Below, in pieces: positions 37,590 through 48,534 of a DNA stretch of 64,000 nucleotides. The notes under the pieces were generated by a model. The model ran no database searches. It was not told the origin of the DNA and was given only the letters and a program-made list of their open reading frames with translations. The stretch's first letter is position 1, and each line of letters opens with the position of its first letter. The translations under genes and the position numbers were made by a program. Source of the stretch: Fasciolopsis buskii (taxonomy: Eukaryota > Platyhelminthes > Trematoda > Plagiorchiida > Fasciolidae); contig LUCM01007979.1 in NCBI GenBank assembly GCA_008360955.1, forward strand, positions 3,264-67,263, in the 5' to 3' direction.

Positions 37590-40230
37590 TTTCGATTCTC
37601 AACCATATCTCTCAGCCTCTCCAACTAACAACAATCCTTATCTCTTGGGCTCCAACCACTAACGCTAAAAGCGCCGACCGAGTCTAAACCGGAAGCTAAC
37701 CTCATCATACCTCTACGCCAAATCATGGCCTGATCGCCACGCTGCTTCTTCCAGCCTTGCCCAACAGGTGCAGAAGAGCACGAAAAGGTGGACGATGGGC
37801 AGGCATATGCAGAGCGTATCCAAGCCACCGAAGACGATGTAGTGCGATTATCTCAGTCAGCGGACGATTGTCTGCACTCAACACATGACGACGCAACTTG
37901 TCATTGCTCACCGGATGTGCCAACCAGACAAGAGTAGTGCCTAGGGGACATCAATGGCCAAAACCAGAAAATCGCCGGGTATCCCAACGCGGATAGGCCA
38001 AGTCTCCTGGTCACATTGAAGAGCAGTACGAACTGTGACACTGTACACCATACCCTTGAAAAAAAGCTGGATGTCATGGCGGCATCACAAATATCGCAGG
38101 TTCACGAAATCTGATCTAACTTTTGCATTTCGTCAAGTGACCCCTCCATCAGGTGTGATCCGATTCCCGAGATAACTGAAGCTATTGACTACCTCTAACC
38201 GTTCACGTCAAAGGGTGAGTGCAGGCACAGGATCCTGCCAGTCTTTAAGAATTGAAGGTGCGAGGCACATGCTTTATCAAGATACCTTAATTACAAACGG
38301 TCTAACGGGCATTAAATTGCCTGTGCTCAGCAAGGCGATGTCACTAACATACCCTAAATCCAACACTTTGTTTCTTGGGAGGAGTTCAAATCCGTCATCC
38401 AAAAGATCAGAAAAAGCGTTCTCTAGAGCATTTTTTATGACAGAGTTGAATACAAATGGGGAGATAGGGCATCCCTGCCGTTCTCCACAGGATACGACGA
38501 AGTGTGGCGAAAACTTGCCATAAGCCATAACCCGACATGAGATATGGAAATGTAACTCTTTGATGACCGACAAATACTTCTCAGGTACTCTATTTCTCAA
38601 CAAACAGTGCCATATTGCAAACGTATTAACGGAATCAAAGGCTGCGCAAATGTGTAGGGACACGATAACTGTTGGCCTCCGGAAAGTAAAACGAGTCTGC
38701 TCTTCACGCGTGTTGTTCAACCTAAGAAACATGATGGACGAAAGCAGCTTTGACGCTACAGGGGTTAGGCTAATGTCCTTGAGATAATCGCAGTCACTGT
38801 GCAAACGTTTTTTAAAGTTGAGGACACCGACTGACTCTGTGCACGGGAAGGGGACTTCCTTGGAGTACCAGACCTTTGGGAACAAAACCCGAAGTTATCT
38901 GATGAGCTCCATTCCTCCATCTCCAAGTAGAACCGAGGAAAGTCCATCAGAGCCCGGCGCTTTAGGGCGTTCTAAGGCTCAAAGTTCCACGAAGATTTCC
39001 GCTTCAGTTAGTGGATCTGTTGCAACAGACCATTGTCGGAATACCTGCAGGAGGCACTGAAGCTGAAGGCCAGAATAACTGTGTTTGAAATTGCTTCTCC
39101 TAGCTTAAAAACGTTGCTTTTGGTTATATTTAGACTAATTGTCAGCTTCACGTGTTGTTTTTGCCCTCTTTTAATGCCTTTTGGTCAGTAGATCGAATGA
39201 GGTGAAACAAAGTGCGGAAATTTTCCATGGCGACAGCACGTTCCATCTTCAGAACTTGTTGAAACTACGGGATCTGGCGATTCCTAGCAAAGATTGATTT
39301 GAGTTCACGTCTTGTTACGAGCCACGCTTCATTTTGCTCACCACCAACCGAAATGGACTGGCGTGAGTCAAGGAGGCGCAAAAACTCATTTGAAATTCAG
39401 AGTGTCACAAATCGACAAGTCAGGCCACGATTTACTAAGCCAGAACAATTCAAGGCCTTCTTGATAAGCGACCAGTACTCGTTGATTTTTGGGGGTGGGT
39501 ACAATCCTGACTTTTCAGCCAGTGTGTTTTGAAAGATTGATGTGCAAGTCGGATCAGATAGCTTGCCGTAATCTACCCGACGCTGTAGCGTGCATTTCGA
39601 GAGCCCGCCAAAGCACATGGACAGCTTAGTATATGTTAACGCGCTGTCGAAGCCGAGGGGTGTGCTCCGGTACAACCGACAGTCTTTTATACAGCCCCGA
39701 AACTTGTAGCTAATAAAGATGTGGTCGATTTGGGCCCACCGCTGATTCGAAGAGGGCAGACGACAGATGGTTTACCGGCGATGGGAATATCTGAAGCTCG
39801 AAATAACGGAGAACAATTGATGGTCAGAGCACAAAGCCAACAACCGTCCCCCTTGTTCAGAAACGCAGAAATCGAAACCAAAGGGGCCTCCTAGATGCGC
39901 CTCACTAGAGGACAGCCGACGTAAACTAGCATTCACATCCCTTGCCGATATCAAGATGCCTCCCACATTGCGGTGCGCAAGAGGTCGTGCAACTTTTGAT
40001 AGAAAGTGTCCTTGACAGTCTCTGGGCTGTAACTATACCGTTTCCCGAGATATTTCAGAATTATGTTAGAGGTTTTCGGATTTAAGCCAAAATGTTTTTG
40101 GGTTGGGTAAGAACATGTTACTACTTCACAAGACCTCGCGAGAGCACGTCTACTTGCTGATTGATGAGCAGTGAACAGCCAACCTATGTATCTTCCTGCA
40201 GGCATGCAGAAATGTGCGCACGCCATTTGG
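37590..40230 (-). pseudogene. RTE-type non-LTR retrotransposon relic (endonuclease to RT C-terminus)
   Basis: A 2.6-kb minus-strand LINE relic, colinear from 40230 down to 37590. About 40226-39690: AP endonuclease pieces in several frames (YSPETVKDTFYQKLHDLL, VNASLRRLSSSEAHLGG, LCSDHQLF, then WAQIDHIFISYKF and a damaged D-H-A-L region). 39675-39397: linker. 38885-38277: reverse transcriptase, 202 codons open, with RPTVIVSLHICAAFDSVNTF, GERQGCPISPFVFN and GYVSDIALL, where Y-A-D-D is now Y-V-S-D. Then 38240-37600: SFSYLGNRITPDGG, QETWPIRV, and LRWLGYALHMPAHRPPFRAL with the usual C-terminal tail. Many frameshifts and stops; not functional. The plus-strand frames here are shadows. Confidence 0.9.
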
Positions 40231-42961
40231 ACGGTTTTTCTGACCTATTTAAATCAGATCACGATAAGTCTGTCGAATGACGTTTCCGATTAATTTTGAC
40301 ACATTTTCGAAATGTGGGGAATCGCATAGAGCTGAGTCAAGAAGAAACACCAATACATGAGGGAAAGAGGTCAGTTTGCAGCTGTTTTGAAGTCAGCGTG
40401 CATACCACTGGCCATTGGATGACGTTGACGAAATCTATTTCCCATTTTTCATGCCCATGGAAGTTTAATTTGAAAATGAATTAGCACAATAAAACCTCTC
40501 CTCGTCATCGAATTTTTTCTACTGGATCAGCAGCAACCAAGACAACATGGATGCGAGCCAGGAACGATTTAAGCGGTCAGCCTGTCACGCACACCCAACA
40601 AAAATAAGACGAAACACAAAAGCCGAGCAGGAGGCTAGTTCTTTTCTCTGATTCAACAGATAAATTCCGCCGCGACACGTTGGAAAATTTGCCCAACGAC
40701 TCAAAAGAATGGCGAAAAGCATTGAATCCCATGAGAAGTTAACCTACCGTTTACTCATCCTAGCGGAAATTGAATACGTTCAACAACCCATAGAGACCGT
40801 GCTACGGATCACTGCCCATGGCCGACTGCCATTGGCGACATCAAAAGAAACCGACTTATCTAGATACAGTAGATTGTTGAGTATCAACAAAGTATGTGGG
40901 TATTAAAGCAGAGTTTAATAAAAGAAAGTCGGGCAATACTTGCCAAATCGTTTTATCCACGTGGTACACCAGTGCTATCCTAGTCCATTTCAATACATCA
41001 AAGCAGAATCATCAGACTCCGGTTGGCACAGTGACGGGAGAGACAACTGGGTACATATTTTCCTCAATCCAGTTTGCATATCCCAGCGTATACATTATGT
41101 CATGTTTTGTGAAAATCAATAATCCAACTTGCTAGTTTGTTAGGACATTCAAACACAGATCATTTGGAACTCAGCTCCATAACTCACACAAAAAGTGGGT
41201 TGTGTTACAAAATTTTTCTATAGCTTCCAATAATTTATAGGGACCGGACAGTTGCGTAAATTTGTGCCAAATGGAATAAAACGAGGGATGGGATACCAGG
41301 CACACACAGTGGTCATCCTTGGGGAATAGAATGCTCATTAATTCTAGAACAACTTCACATAAGTTGAATTTTCTGCTCCTTAAGCTATAGTCAGCTGTCA
41401 GATTGCTAACGAAAAAATCACTGGCAGTTGTCGCTCTAATTTTGCGAGTGTTTGGTACAATCTGACTGAAATTTCAGCGGTGAACATCAAACTCAGCTAG
41501 TGCGTGTTGGGCTGGAAAGTGTTCAGCAAGCTGAACATGAATCGAGTGTGCAATTTGCTTAAGGGAACAGAACACCACACTGGCTTACAGAGTTCACTGA
41601 GCATGGGTTTTCTGATTACCAACATCATTAGACTTTGAGTCCAGGTAAAAGAAGTTTGACCGATCAAATTCTTGCTCGGTTATCATAGTCTTGTTTGCAA
41701 CAGGTTACAATGGTTCATCCTCAAAAAGGAGAAAAAGGATTAGCGGGAATACCAAGCCAATCACAAGTAGTTGAATTTGCCTGATTTGGTCGTTCGGATA
41801 GTTTTGCGCGTGCTTACACGAGTATAGATGCGCACAGGATAATGCATTTGCTAGCACGAGGAAGGTTAGATCAGCTGAAAAATCACAATCGAACTGAGTA
41901 ATCTGGTCCCGAAATTTTACTGATCAAATATAACGAAACAATAATTGCTTATGAACGTTCACATGGGATTTAGGAGAGATTTTCTTTTATCTACCCAATC
42001 GGCTACTTTGAATTTCTGTGGAGAATGTTGTGGATTGGACAATCCATCTACTCACATTATTTATACGCATTTTCTTCAACCAACACATCACCTAATGTCA
42101 ACATCCAGCTTGACACTGGAAACCAGGAAAGCATTACGCGGTTATTTTATATTTGTTAAGATTGATTAGCAATGCAGATCTACTAGGCTGAAACTAGGTA
42201 ACGTTCCTGGACGAATGAATGTGATTCGAACCTCTAAGCTACCAACCTACTGGTCCAGAACAATAATGAACCACTAGCACAATGCTACCATTGGTTTTCA
42301 GTGACAATTTGGACCCTGGCATGACATGACTAATCAATCATATTGAATGTCCAAATAATACAAACCATTGCGCTGAAGAAACCTAAGAGAACTATGTTAC
42401 CGAGCTTAATGTTGGCTAGGAGACGAGTGAAATGTGTTCAAACAGCAGGGGAAATCTGTTTAGGCACATCGGCTTTCGTGAGATACACAAATATTTTATT
42501 CCAGCATTGGTTGCTGTCAAAAGTCGATATGGTTTGTCACGTCGAATATTGAAGAATGCGCTGGTCATATACTTGAAGTGATTGGTCCAAAAAGTTGTAT
42601 AGATCTAGCACGATGACCTGACACAGTTGAATATTTCATAGTTGGAGAAAACAACAGTTCATGTTATTTTTCTCAAATCGATTTTTGATTGCACAGCTGG
42701 TTTCTACCATCATTCCGATTTGTAACGAATACCGTTTTGTATTTTCGTTCCTCGCAATTCAAACAACCATGTTCAAACAATCGGGAACCAGTTTTGGACG
42801 AAGTTACTCATTCTTCCTAATTGAAATGAAATGTAAACTGTAAATTGAAGTAAAGAACGAGGTCCAAAAGTGTCCTACTAAAATGAAAAGAAGAAGCAAA
42901 ATCGCGCAATCTTTGTTCTATTATGTCGCTACTTCGTTAGCAATTTTCAGTTTCCACTTGC

Positions 42962-43410
42962 TCATTGTGCATGGTATCCAGTCCTGTCTACTTTTCGAGT
43001 TCCGTCTATTGAAATATAATAAAACGGTTCCAATAAGAGTTGTCCGCACATAGGAGCGTAACCCGTAGGTTGGTGCCAAGTGCATTCTAATGGCAAAGTT
43101 GAAAATTTGGTTGAGTTCTTACAACCACTAACCAAGAAGAAATTCTCCCACTTTATTTTACCATTAATACGAACACAACGATGCGTAAAAAGCGAAATTC
43201 CTTGCAGATATCTGTCCGCAACGGCCATGTCTCTGAGTCACACAGCAGGACGGACCTCACCACTGCTGTGCACACACGACCTTTGGTCAGTAACCGATTG
43301 ATAAAGGTCGATAGAGCATTCTGCATAGGCATAGATACTTCATTCAGCGTATGAACACCGGTTAAGATACAACCATCCCAAAAAATTGAAACTGCGTGCT
43401 TCATCCAATT
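42962..43410 (-). pseudogene. RTE-type LINE, second fragment (RT C-terminal region)
   Basis: Minus strand at 43404-43153 reads FWDGCILTGVHTLNEVSMPM, then LLTKGRVCTAVVRSVLLCD followed by SETWPLRTD, matching the Y-L-G-x-x-I to E-T-W-P-L-R block of the element at 38 kb. After a frameshift HRCVRINGKIKWENF continues the C-terminal region. Upstream parts are missing. It sits about 640 bp from the FERM exon at 44052. Confidence 0.7.
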
Positions 43411-44051
43411 CCTTCCATGCCAGAATAACGTTCAGCTTTCAGCCAGAGGTTATGGAGCAGCAGCAATAAGATTTGAGTAGGATATAGGTGATTCATACTG
43501 ACAATATGTATGGTACGTTAGTCAGATAGTCAAACTCCCGTACAGCTTCGAGTCCAAACAAGATTAGCACAGAAAAATCGTCTCTCATTTGAGGACAACG
43601 GATAAGAAACTCAGGTGTATGCCTGAAAAGCCACCGTGGGTCAAGTGATGTTCATGGGGGCTAAAATATTCCACTCGCAATCGTCGACTCCACATTCGTC
43701 TTCCAGTTTGTGGAATACAATGAATATGCATTTGAATTGATTTCTAGCAAGAATAAAACGATCGCACTGTGCTACCGTAAGATTTGCTACTGACCTGAGC
43801 ACCCTTGCTGACTGGTGCGTTACTTTCCATAATACACCATAGTTATAGGATAAATGTGCTCTGTACAGGGCACCACATCGGTAATTCGTTTTTTTCGTGC
43901 CTAGTTTTTCTAACCGTGAAACAACATAATCAGGAACATTGTCTCTTCGACGTGGGCAGAATAACAAGACCGAAACACGAATCACTCAGATTAGAATAGC
44001 TCTCGAGTGCATAACAAAAGCCCAAAGGCCGCGGAGACAAAGCGAACTCAC

Positions 44052-44156
44052 TCGCATGCCATCGTCATTCACGTATTCCAAATCGAAATAGTCCGCTTCC
44101 AACAAATGAAGCCGTTCAATCATGGATGCAAACAATTCCACGCCGGTTGCGTGAAT
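44052..44156 (-). CDS. FERM-domain protein, F1-lobe exon
   Basis: A 35-codon minus-strand exon in phase 0 at both ends. The acceptor is ATCGATCAG after a pyrimidine-rich stretch, and the donor is CGA followed by GTGAGT, a consensus site. The translation begins IHATGVELFASMIERL and contains LHLLEADYFDLEY, which is the FERM F1 signature L-x-L-L-E-x-D-Y-F-G-L with the usual glycine replaced by aspartate. It ends NDDGMR, which reads straight into CWLDHEKPI of the next exon, as in FARP, FRMD7 and band 4.1 proteins. The exon sits between a decayed RTE LINE piece (42.97-43.41 kb) and a family C repeat (44.28 kb). The open plus-strand frame over the same bases is its shadow. Confidence 0.85.
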
Positions 44157-44279
44157 CTGATCGATTTTTCCGCGGAGGAACACAAAGAAAATGGACAACA
44201 ATGGGAGTGAGGTGAGTACGATTTGCTATATATATAATATAATATAAATTCGATCATGGTGAGACATACCAATTCGGAG

Positions 44280-44425
44280 TGCACAGGTATAAGAATGTTT
44301 GGACAAGAGAGTACCGGGTACGCATACCTGACGAGCAACAATAACCGCGAAACTGGTCGTGTGCTCCCAGGTAAATTTTGTTCCCGCATCCAGATACTAC
44401 TCGCTACTTCTATATATGCACATTT
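44280..44425 (+). repeat. Interspersed repeat family C, copy 4, module 2
   Basis: Plus-oriented GGGTACGCATACCTGACGAG, AACAATAACCGCGAAACTGG, GCTCCCAGGTAAATTTTGTT and CCAGATACTACTCGCTACTT. About 80% similar by eye to 53885-53975. Followed after about 35 bp by module 1 in inverted orientation. Confidence 0.7.
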
Positions 44426-44454
44426 GCATATTCTGGGGGTATTCTACCCTTGTT

Positions 44455-44560
44455 CCTAAGGTTGGTTCAGCCCAACTGACAAAGAGTTATCAAAGAATCA
44501 CAATTGTGATTCTTCTGTGGACTCTTCGACGAAGAGCTTCCATGCACACTCCTGACGCCA
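44455..44560 (-). repeat. Interspersed repeat family C, module 1 (palindromic)
   Basis: Reverse-complement match to 53755-53860. It includes a perfect 22-bp palindrome at 44493-44514 centred on AATT and a second one, CTCTTCG-A-CGAAGAG, at 44522-44536. At 53.8 kb module 1 and module 2 are in the same orientation; here module 1 is flipped. Confidence 0.7.
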
Positions 44561-44943
44561 CAAATTGGATATTATATATATATGTATATCATTAGGGTTG
44601 CAACAAAAAGACAAAGTCATTTTTTCTCCCCGTTCTTAGTGTTCAGGAACACACCCAAATGGTCCATCTGGGTGAGCTCATGCTGTACAAACTGAGTGAG
44701 AATTCTGCTTCACGACAAACGATTCATGGAAAAGTTTTTAGCGTATTCTGTGAAGGTGCATGGTTTGTGAATTAAGGCATTTTCAGTGACCCAAATAGTC
44801 AAAACCGTCTCAAAATGTTGTCCGTCTTCGGTTTCATTAGACTGACATCAGCATCATCATCATCTTCGTGGAGATCACCGTTATTCGCTTTCATCTATTA
44901 TTATGCTACAGTTGAACAATTCTTTCCGAAATTAAGCTACACA

Positions 44944-45022
44944 TAGACGACTGGTTGGTCTGGGGTATTCGAACTTGGGACCCTCGGAGACCAAAGCCCT
45001 CAGTGCTAACCCCTTTTGGTAA
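44944..45022 (-). repeat. tRNA-like fragment, possible SINE head
   Basis: Minus strand has GGGGTTAGCACTGAGGGC (A-box-like), TTTGGTCTCCGAGGGTC and AAGTTCGAATACCCCAGACC (B-box-like). The 5' acceptor half is absent, so it is not a working tRNA. Its sequence is unlike family A or B heads. Confidence 0.35.
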
Positions 45023-45602
45023 ATGGAAATCGGACTGAATACATTTTCCTTGCGCGAGATTAGCAATCAATTTGGAAGTAAAATCACAAAACGTTCTGTT
45101 CCATTTCGTTGTTTTGGTATCGCTAATTGTAGTTTATGTTCACTAAACCATTGGGATTGCATTTCGGAAATTATTTTGATCTCTTATAACCAAAACGTTT
45201 ATTTTAACGATACCAGACAGTCATCAGAACTGCGGCTGACGCCCACGTTCCGCTTGTTCTCCGTATGCAGGCATAGTGAAATGAGGCTTTCACGAACAAA
45301 CATAAAACTTTTTGGATTATTTAAGAACCAAATAACATTTATACGAAACTGTTACTCAAATGGCTTATCGAGATCGCGTTTTTATACGTCCAAGTTATGA
45401 CGCATCTTATACAGACACGATTAAATGTATGAAATGTGTACTTCACCTAATTTCCTTGCAGAGGTATTCGAATCAGAACTTATGACACTGGTAACGGCTT
45501 CACTTAATTCTGACATAATTATGAAACAAAATAACACGTGTTACCGATCTGCACTTGTCACTTTTGCATTTGCTTGGCCAATCAGTATGATTGGCATTTT
45601 TA

Positions 45603-45995
45603 TGAAATAATTCACCATGTGATATCATCACTCAACGCACCATTAAGAAACTATGGAAGGATTGTACAGCTGTTTCATCGTTGTCAGGAATGATCGGCAG
45701 TGCGTATCCACCGCGCCCGAACTGGGACGCGAACCCGGGACAAACGATTTTAAGTCGAACGTTTTAGTCATTACCCCACCGGGCAGGTTCTTAAAGGTTT
45801 GCTGAACTTCACCACATGATGATGTTGCACCTATCCGTCACTGATTCGCACGGCTACTGGCCGCTTACGCAAAGCAATCGACCCCTACTGATAGATGACT
45901 TCTCCGCAGGTAGCCTGAGTACGACGAAGGCTCTGGATATGACCAACGGAGCGTGACTACTTGGAACATGTTAGTAGCAGAAGATAGAATGTTTT
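45603..45995 (-). repeat. Family B repeat, copy 3 (first unit of a tandem pair)
   Basis: Minus-oriented, about 390 bp including the tail (ATGAAATAATTCACCATGTG), AAGAAACTATGGAAGGATTG, CGCGCCCGAACTGGGACGCG, the tRNA-like head and the upstream part down to TTGGAACATGTTAGTAGC. Longer and better kept than copy 1. Confidence 0.75.
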
Positions 45996-46116
45996 CGTGA
46001 AATAATTCACCATGTGATCTCATCACTCAACCCACCATTAAGAAACTATGGAAGGATTGTATAGCTGTTTCATCGTTGTCAGGAATGATCGGCAGTGCAA
46101 ATCCATCGCGCCCGTA
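45996..46116 (-). repeat. Family B repeat, copy 4 (truncated second unit)
   Basis: Starts again with GTGAAATAATTCACCATGTG and repeats 45603-45719 with few changes (CATCGCGCCCGTA instead of CACCGCGCCCGAA), then breaks off into unrelated sequence at about 46116. The tail of this unit abuts the upstream end of copy 3, giving a head-to-tail arrangement. Confidence 0.75.
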
Positions 46117-46714
46117 TTTTAAAAAATTTAGTACTTCCTAATGAATAAAAGTATTCAAAGTTAATTAGCGGGAAATATACGAAAAGAGAGGCGAGCGATT
46201 TTGTTTTGAATGCCTAAAACACAATGAAACGTAATCATCTATACACTTCCAACTTTGAAACAATACATGCTGGTTTACTTAGGGTTGGAAGTTTCGAGTT
46301 GGCAGTGAATATTACATGTTCAAGACAGGCTGAAAATCACAGTTCGATGAAGAGACGAAATAAAATAACTAGAATCATTCGGATAAGTAAGAACAAAATG
46401 AACAAATACTGTCAGACAGAATTGTTTTAGTCGAATACCTGTTGCGTTGTACGCTTCCGTAAACGAAAGATATAAAATCAGTGACTGTTGACCTCGACCT
46501 CACAAGTCACTTCGGGATCTCAGAAGAGGGGAGAGAATGGGACGCACTTCAGTGAATCCACTTACTCAGACAGTCAAAGATAAGACTAGGTAACGTGATG
46601 TGACTTCTCCAACATTTTTGGCATAAACAGATATATATTAATTTTTTTGCCATCGTTTATTCATTTCTGCAGTTAGAATTTCCGATTAATCGGACTCTAT
46701 TTGTCCCACAAAAA
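46025..46714 (+). repeat. 690-bp direct duplication, left copy
   Basis: Identical to 46716-47405 except at two positions found by eye (T at 46086, A at 46363). Spans part of family B copy 4 and unique sequence. The 68-codon open frame inside is duplicated with it and has no recognisable domain. Confidence 0.95.
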
Positions 46715-46715
46715 N
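46715..46715. other. Single undetermined base at a sequence join
   Basis: The only N in the window, exactly between the two 690-bp copies. Suggests a forced contig join rather than a natural junction. Confidence 0.9.
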
Positions 46716-47405
46716 ACTCAACCCACCATTAAGAAACTATGGAAGGATTGTATAGCTGTTTCATCGTTGTCAGGAAAGATCGGCAGTGCAAATCCATCGC
46801 GCCCGTATTTTAAAAAATTTAGTACTTCCTAATGAATAAAAGTATTCAAAGTTAATTAGCGGGAAATATACGAAAAGAGAGGCGAGCGATTTTGTTTTGA
46901 ATGCCTAAAACACAATGAAACGTAATCATCTATACACTTCCAACTTTGAAACAATACATGCTGGTTTACTTAGGGTTGGAAGTTTCGAGTTGGCAGTGAA
47001 TATTACATGTTCAAGACAGGCTGAAAATCACAGTTCGATGAAGAGACGAAATAGAATAACTAGAATCATTCGGATAAGTAAGAACAAAATGAACAAATAC
47101 TGTCAGACAGAATTGTTTTAGTCGAATACCTGTTGCGTTGTACGCTTCCGTAAACGAAAGATATAAAATCAGTGACTGTTGACCTCGACCTCACAAGTCA
47201 CTTCGGGATCTCAGAAGAGGGGAGAGAATGGGACGCACTTCAGTGAATCCACTTACTCAGACAGTCAAAGATAAGACTAGGTAACGTGATGTGACTTCTC
47301 CAACATTTTTGGCATAAACAGATATATATTAATTTTTTTGCCATCGTTTATTCATTTCTGCAGTTAGAATTTCCGATTAATCGGACTCTATTTGTCCCAC
47401 AAAAA
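46716..47405 (+). repeat. 690-bp direct duplication, right copy
   Basis: Starts at the base after the N with ACTCAACCCACC and ends with CCCACAAAAA, as the left copy does. Differences from the left copy are A at 46777 and G at 47054, about 99.7% identity, which is in the range of two alleles. Confidence 0.95.
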
Positions 47406-47832
47406 TTACTGATTGCTCACTCCATTGGATGGGTTGTCAATCTTGAGTGACAGAAACCGCTCAGTTGTTATGATTTGTACAATCTTTTCTGACATTCTCG
47501 AATCAGTTACTGCTTAAAAAAAGTTCATTGCGTGAGTCTTTTGGTCACCTGTAGTTGGCAAGTTCCTCTACGATCCAAAGACTAGATTTTACTTTCACGC
47601 TTCGAAGATGGAATGAATCAGCTAGGTATGTCCGGTCACCTTGATGATTTGTTTCCAAACAAAGCTCCCTCTCTTTCATTTAAAGTTTACATGTTAGATA
47701 AAGACCTGCTGCGCAAACACCCGACGCAATATGAGCTTTCTGTGGGAATGGAATACTTCCAATGATCAACGGAACGATAATTTGAAATATTGTATTTATC
47801 CAATTCCATTTGGGAGGGTATTAGTATTTAAA

Positions 47833-48534
47833 TTTATTCTTATCGTTAGCCTACGTAAAAAATCTTCCATCTACATGAACTGGGCTTGATAACCAGTTGT
47901 GGTGGGCGACCATACAGTGAGAACTTTACAACTGGTCAAAATTGAACTTAGATTCAAAGCAGTTGAATTGTTTAGACCATTGTTTCGCTCAGAGCCACTA
48001 GTTATGGGTTTGTTTAACAGATGAGTAGTTCGAGAAGAAGAGATTAGATTAACTCTATGTCCTGTTGTCAAGAAGGGCTTGGCAATAGATGACCCAAGGT
48101 TTTGACCGAGATAACCATCAGCTGTGTCATGCGTCATCGACTTCATCAACCACTCAGGGATATGCTCGGGCATCGGCGTTGATAGGTGCCGCTTTGTCCC
48201 GTCATTGTAATTATCATCTCAACTGCTAGTGAACTGGTATACAATATGAGGGACAGAATTTTTCAAAAAAGGATATTTTCGACTGCCTAGATCATTTCTT
48301 CCGGTGTTCGGAAGCAAGTGGAAGTACGCCGCAAAGAAGATAACACCCGATTTCAGCGTGAGTTGTCGACGTAGTTCATTAAGCAGATGGCCACTCTTGA
48401 ATATGTACCGTAAGAAACTCCAGCTTACTCTGTGGATCACATCGGCGTCTGTCTCACCTTTGCTCGTTCACTGTACGTGTACCAAGCCGATTCCGTATAA
48501 TAGTGGAATAGTTTTACACCGACGATTGAGAAGA
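47833..48534 (-). other. Weak candidate 3' end of an unknown minus-strand gene
   Basis: Three open segments can be spliced in phase on the minus strand: 48534-48458 (acceptor TTTTTGACTTAG, donor AAAG then GTGAGA; reads GVKLFHYYTESAWYTYSERA), 48395-48347 (acceptor CATATTCAAG, donor TCGG then GTGTTA; reads SGHLLNELRRQLTLKS) and 48217-47871 (114 codons, reads KRHLSTPMPEHIPEWLMKSM near its start). A TAG stop is followed 33 bp on by AATAAA (47838-47833). I recognise no family. The last acceptor (TTGAG) is poor; the better CAG five bases upstream would shift the frame and stop early. A polyadenylation signal on the same strand inside a FERM intron is awkward. Open frames this long occur by chance here, so this is a suggestion only. 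Confidence 0.2.

Larger units (their letters stand above)
9364..44051. other. Giant FERM gene intron, about 34.7 kb
   Basis: The two flanking exons join in phase 0 and read continuously through the FERM F1 lobe (NDDGMR to CWLDHEKPI), so this whole stretch is spliced out as one intron unless small alternative exons exist. It carries LINE, Penelope-like, SINE-like and hairpin repeats listed separately, plus a promoter-like patch at 19.1-19.65 kb. Long parts (9.4-14.9, 20-23.5, 25-27.6, 30-33.1, 34-37.5, 40.3-42.9 kb) hold no feature that I can recognise beyond chance open frames. Confidence 0.8.

Noticed and set aside
42200..42260. Minus-strand GGTTCGAATCAC with an upstream TTGGTAGCTTAGAG as tRNA
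   Set aside because: A and B boxes too close together and no cloverleaf.
45200..45260. Minus-strand CTGATGA followed by an ACGTTT-like stretch as a hammerhead ribozyme
   Set aside because: No pairing stem II and no GAAA box at the right place.
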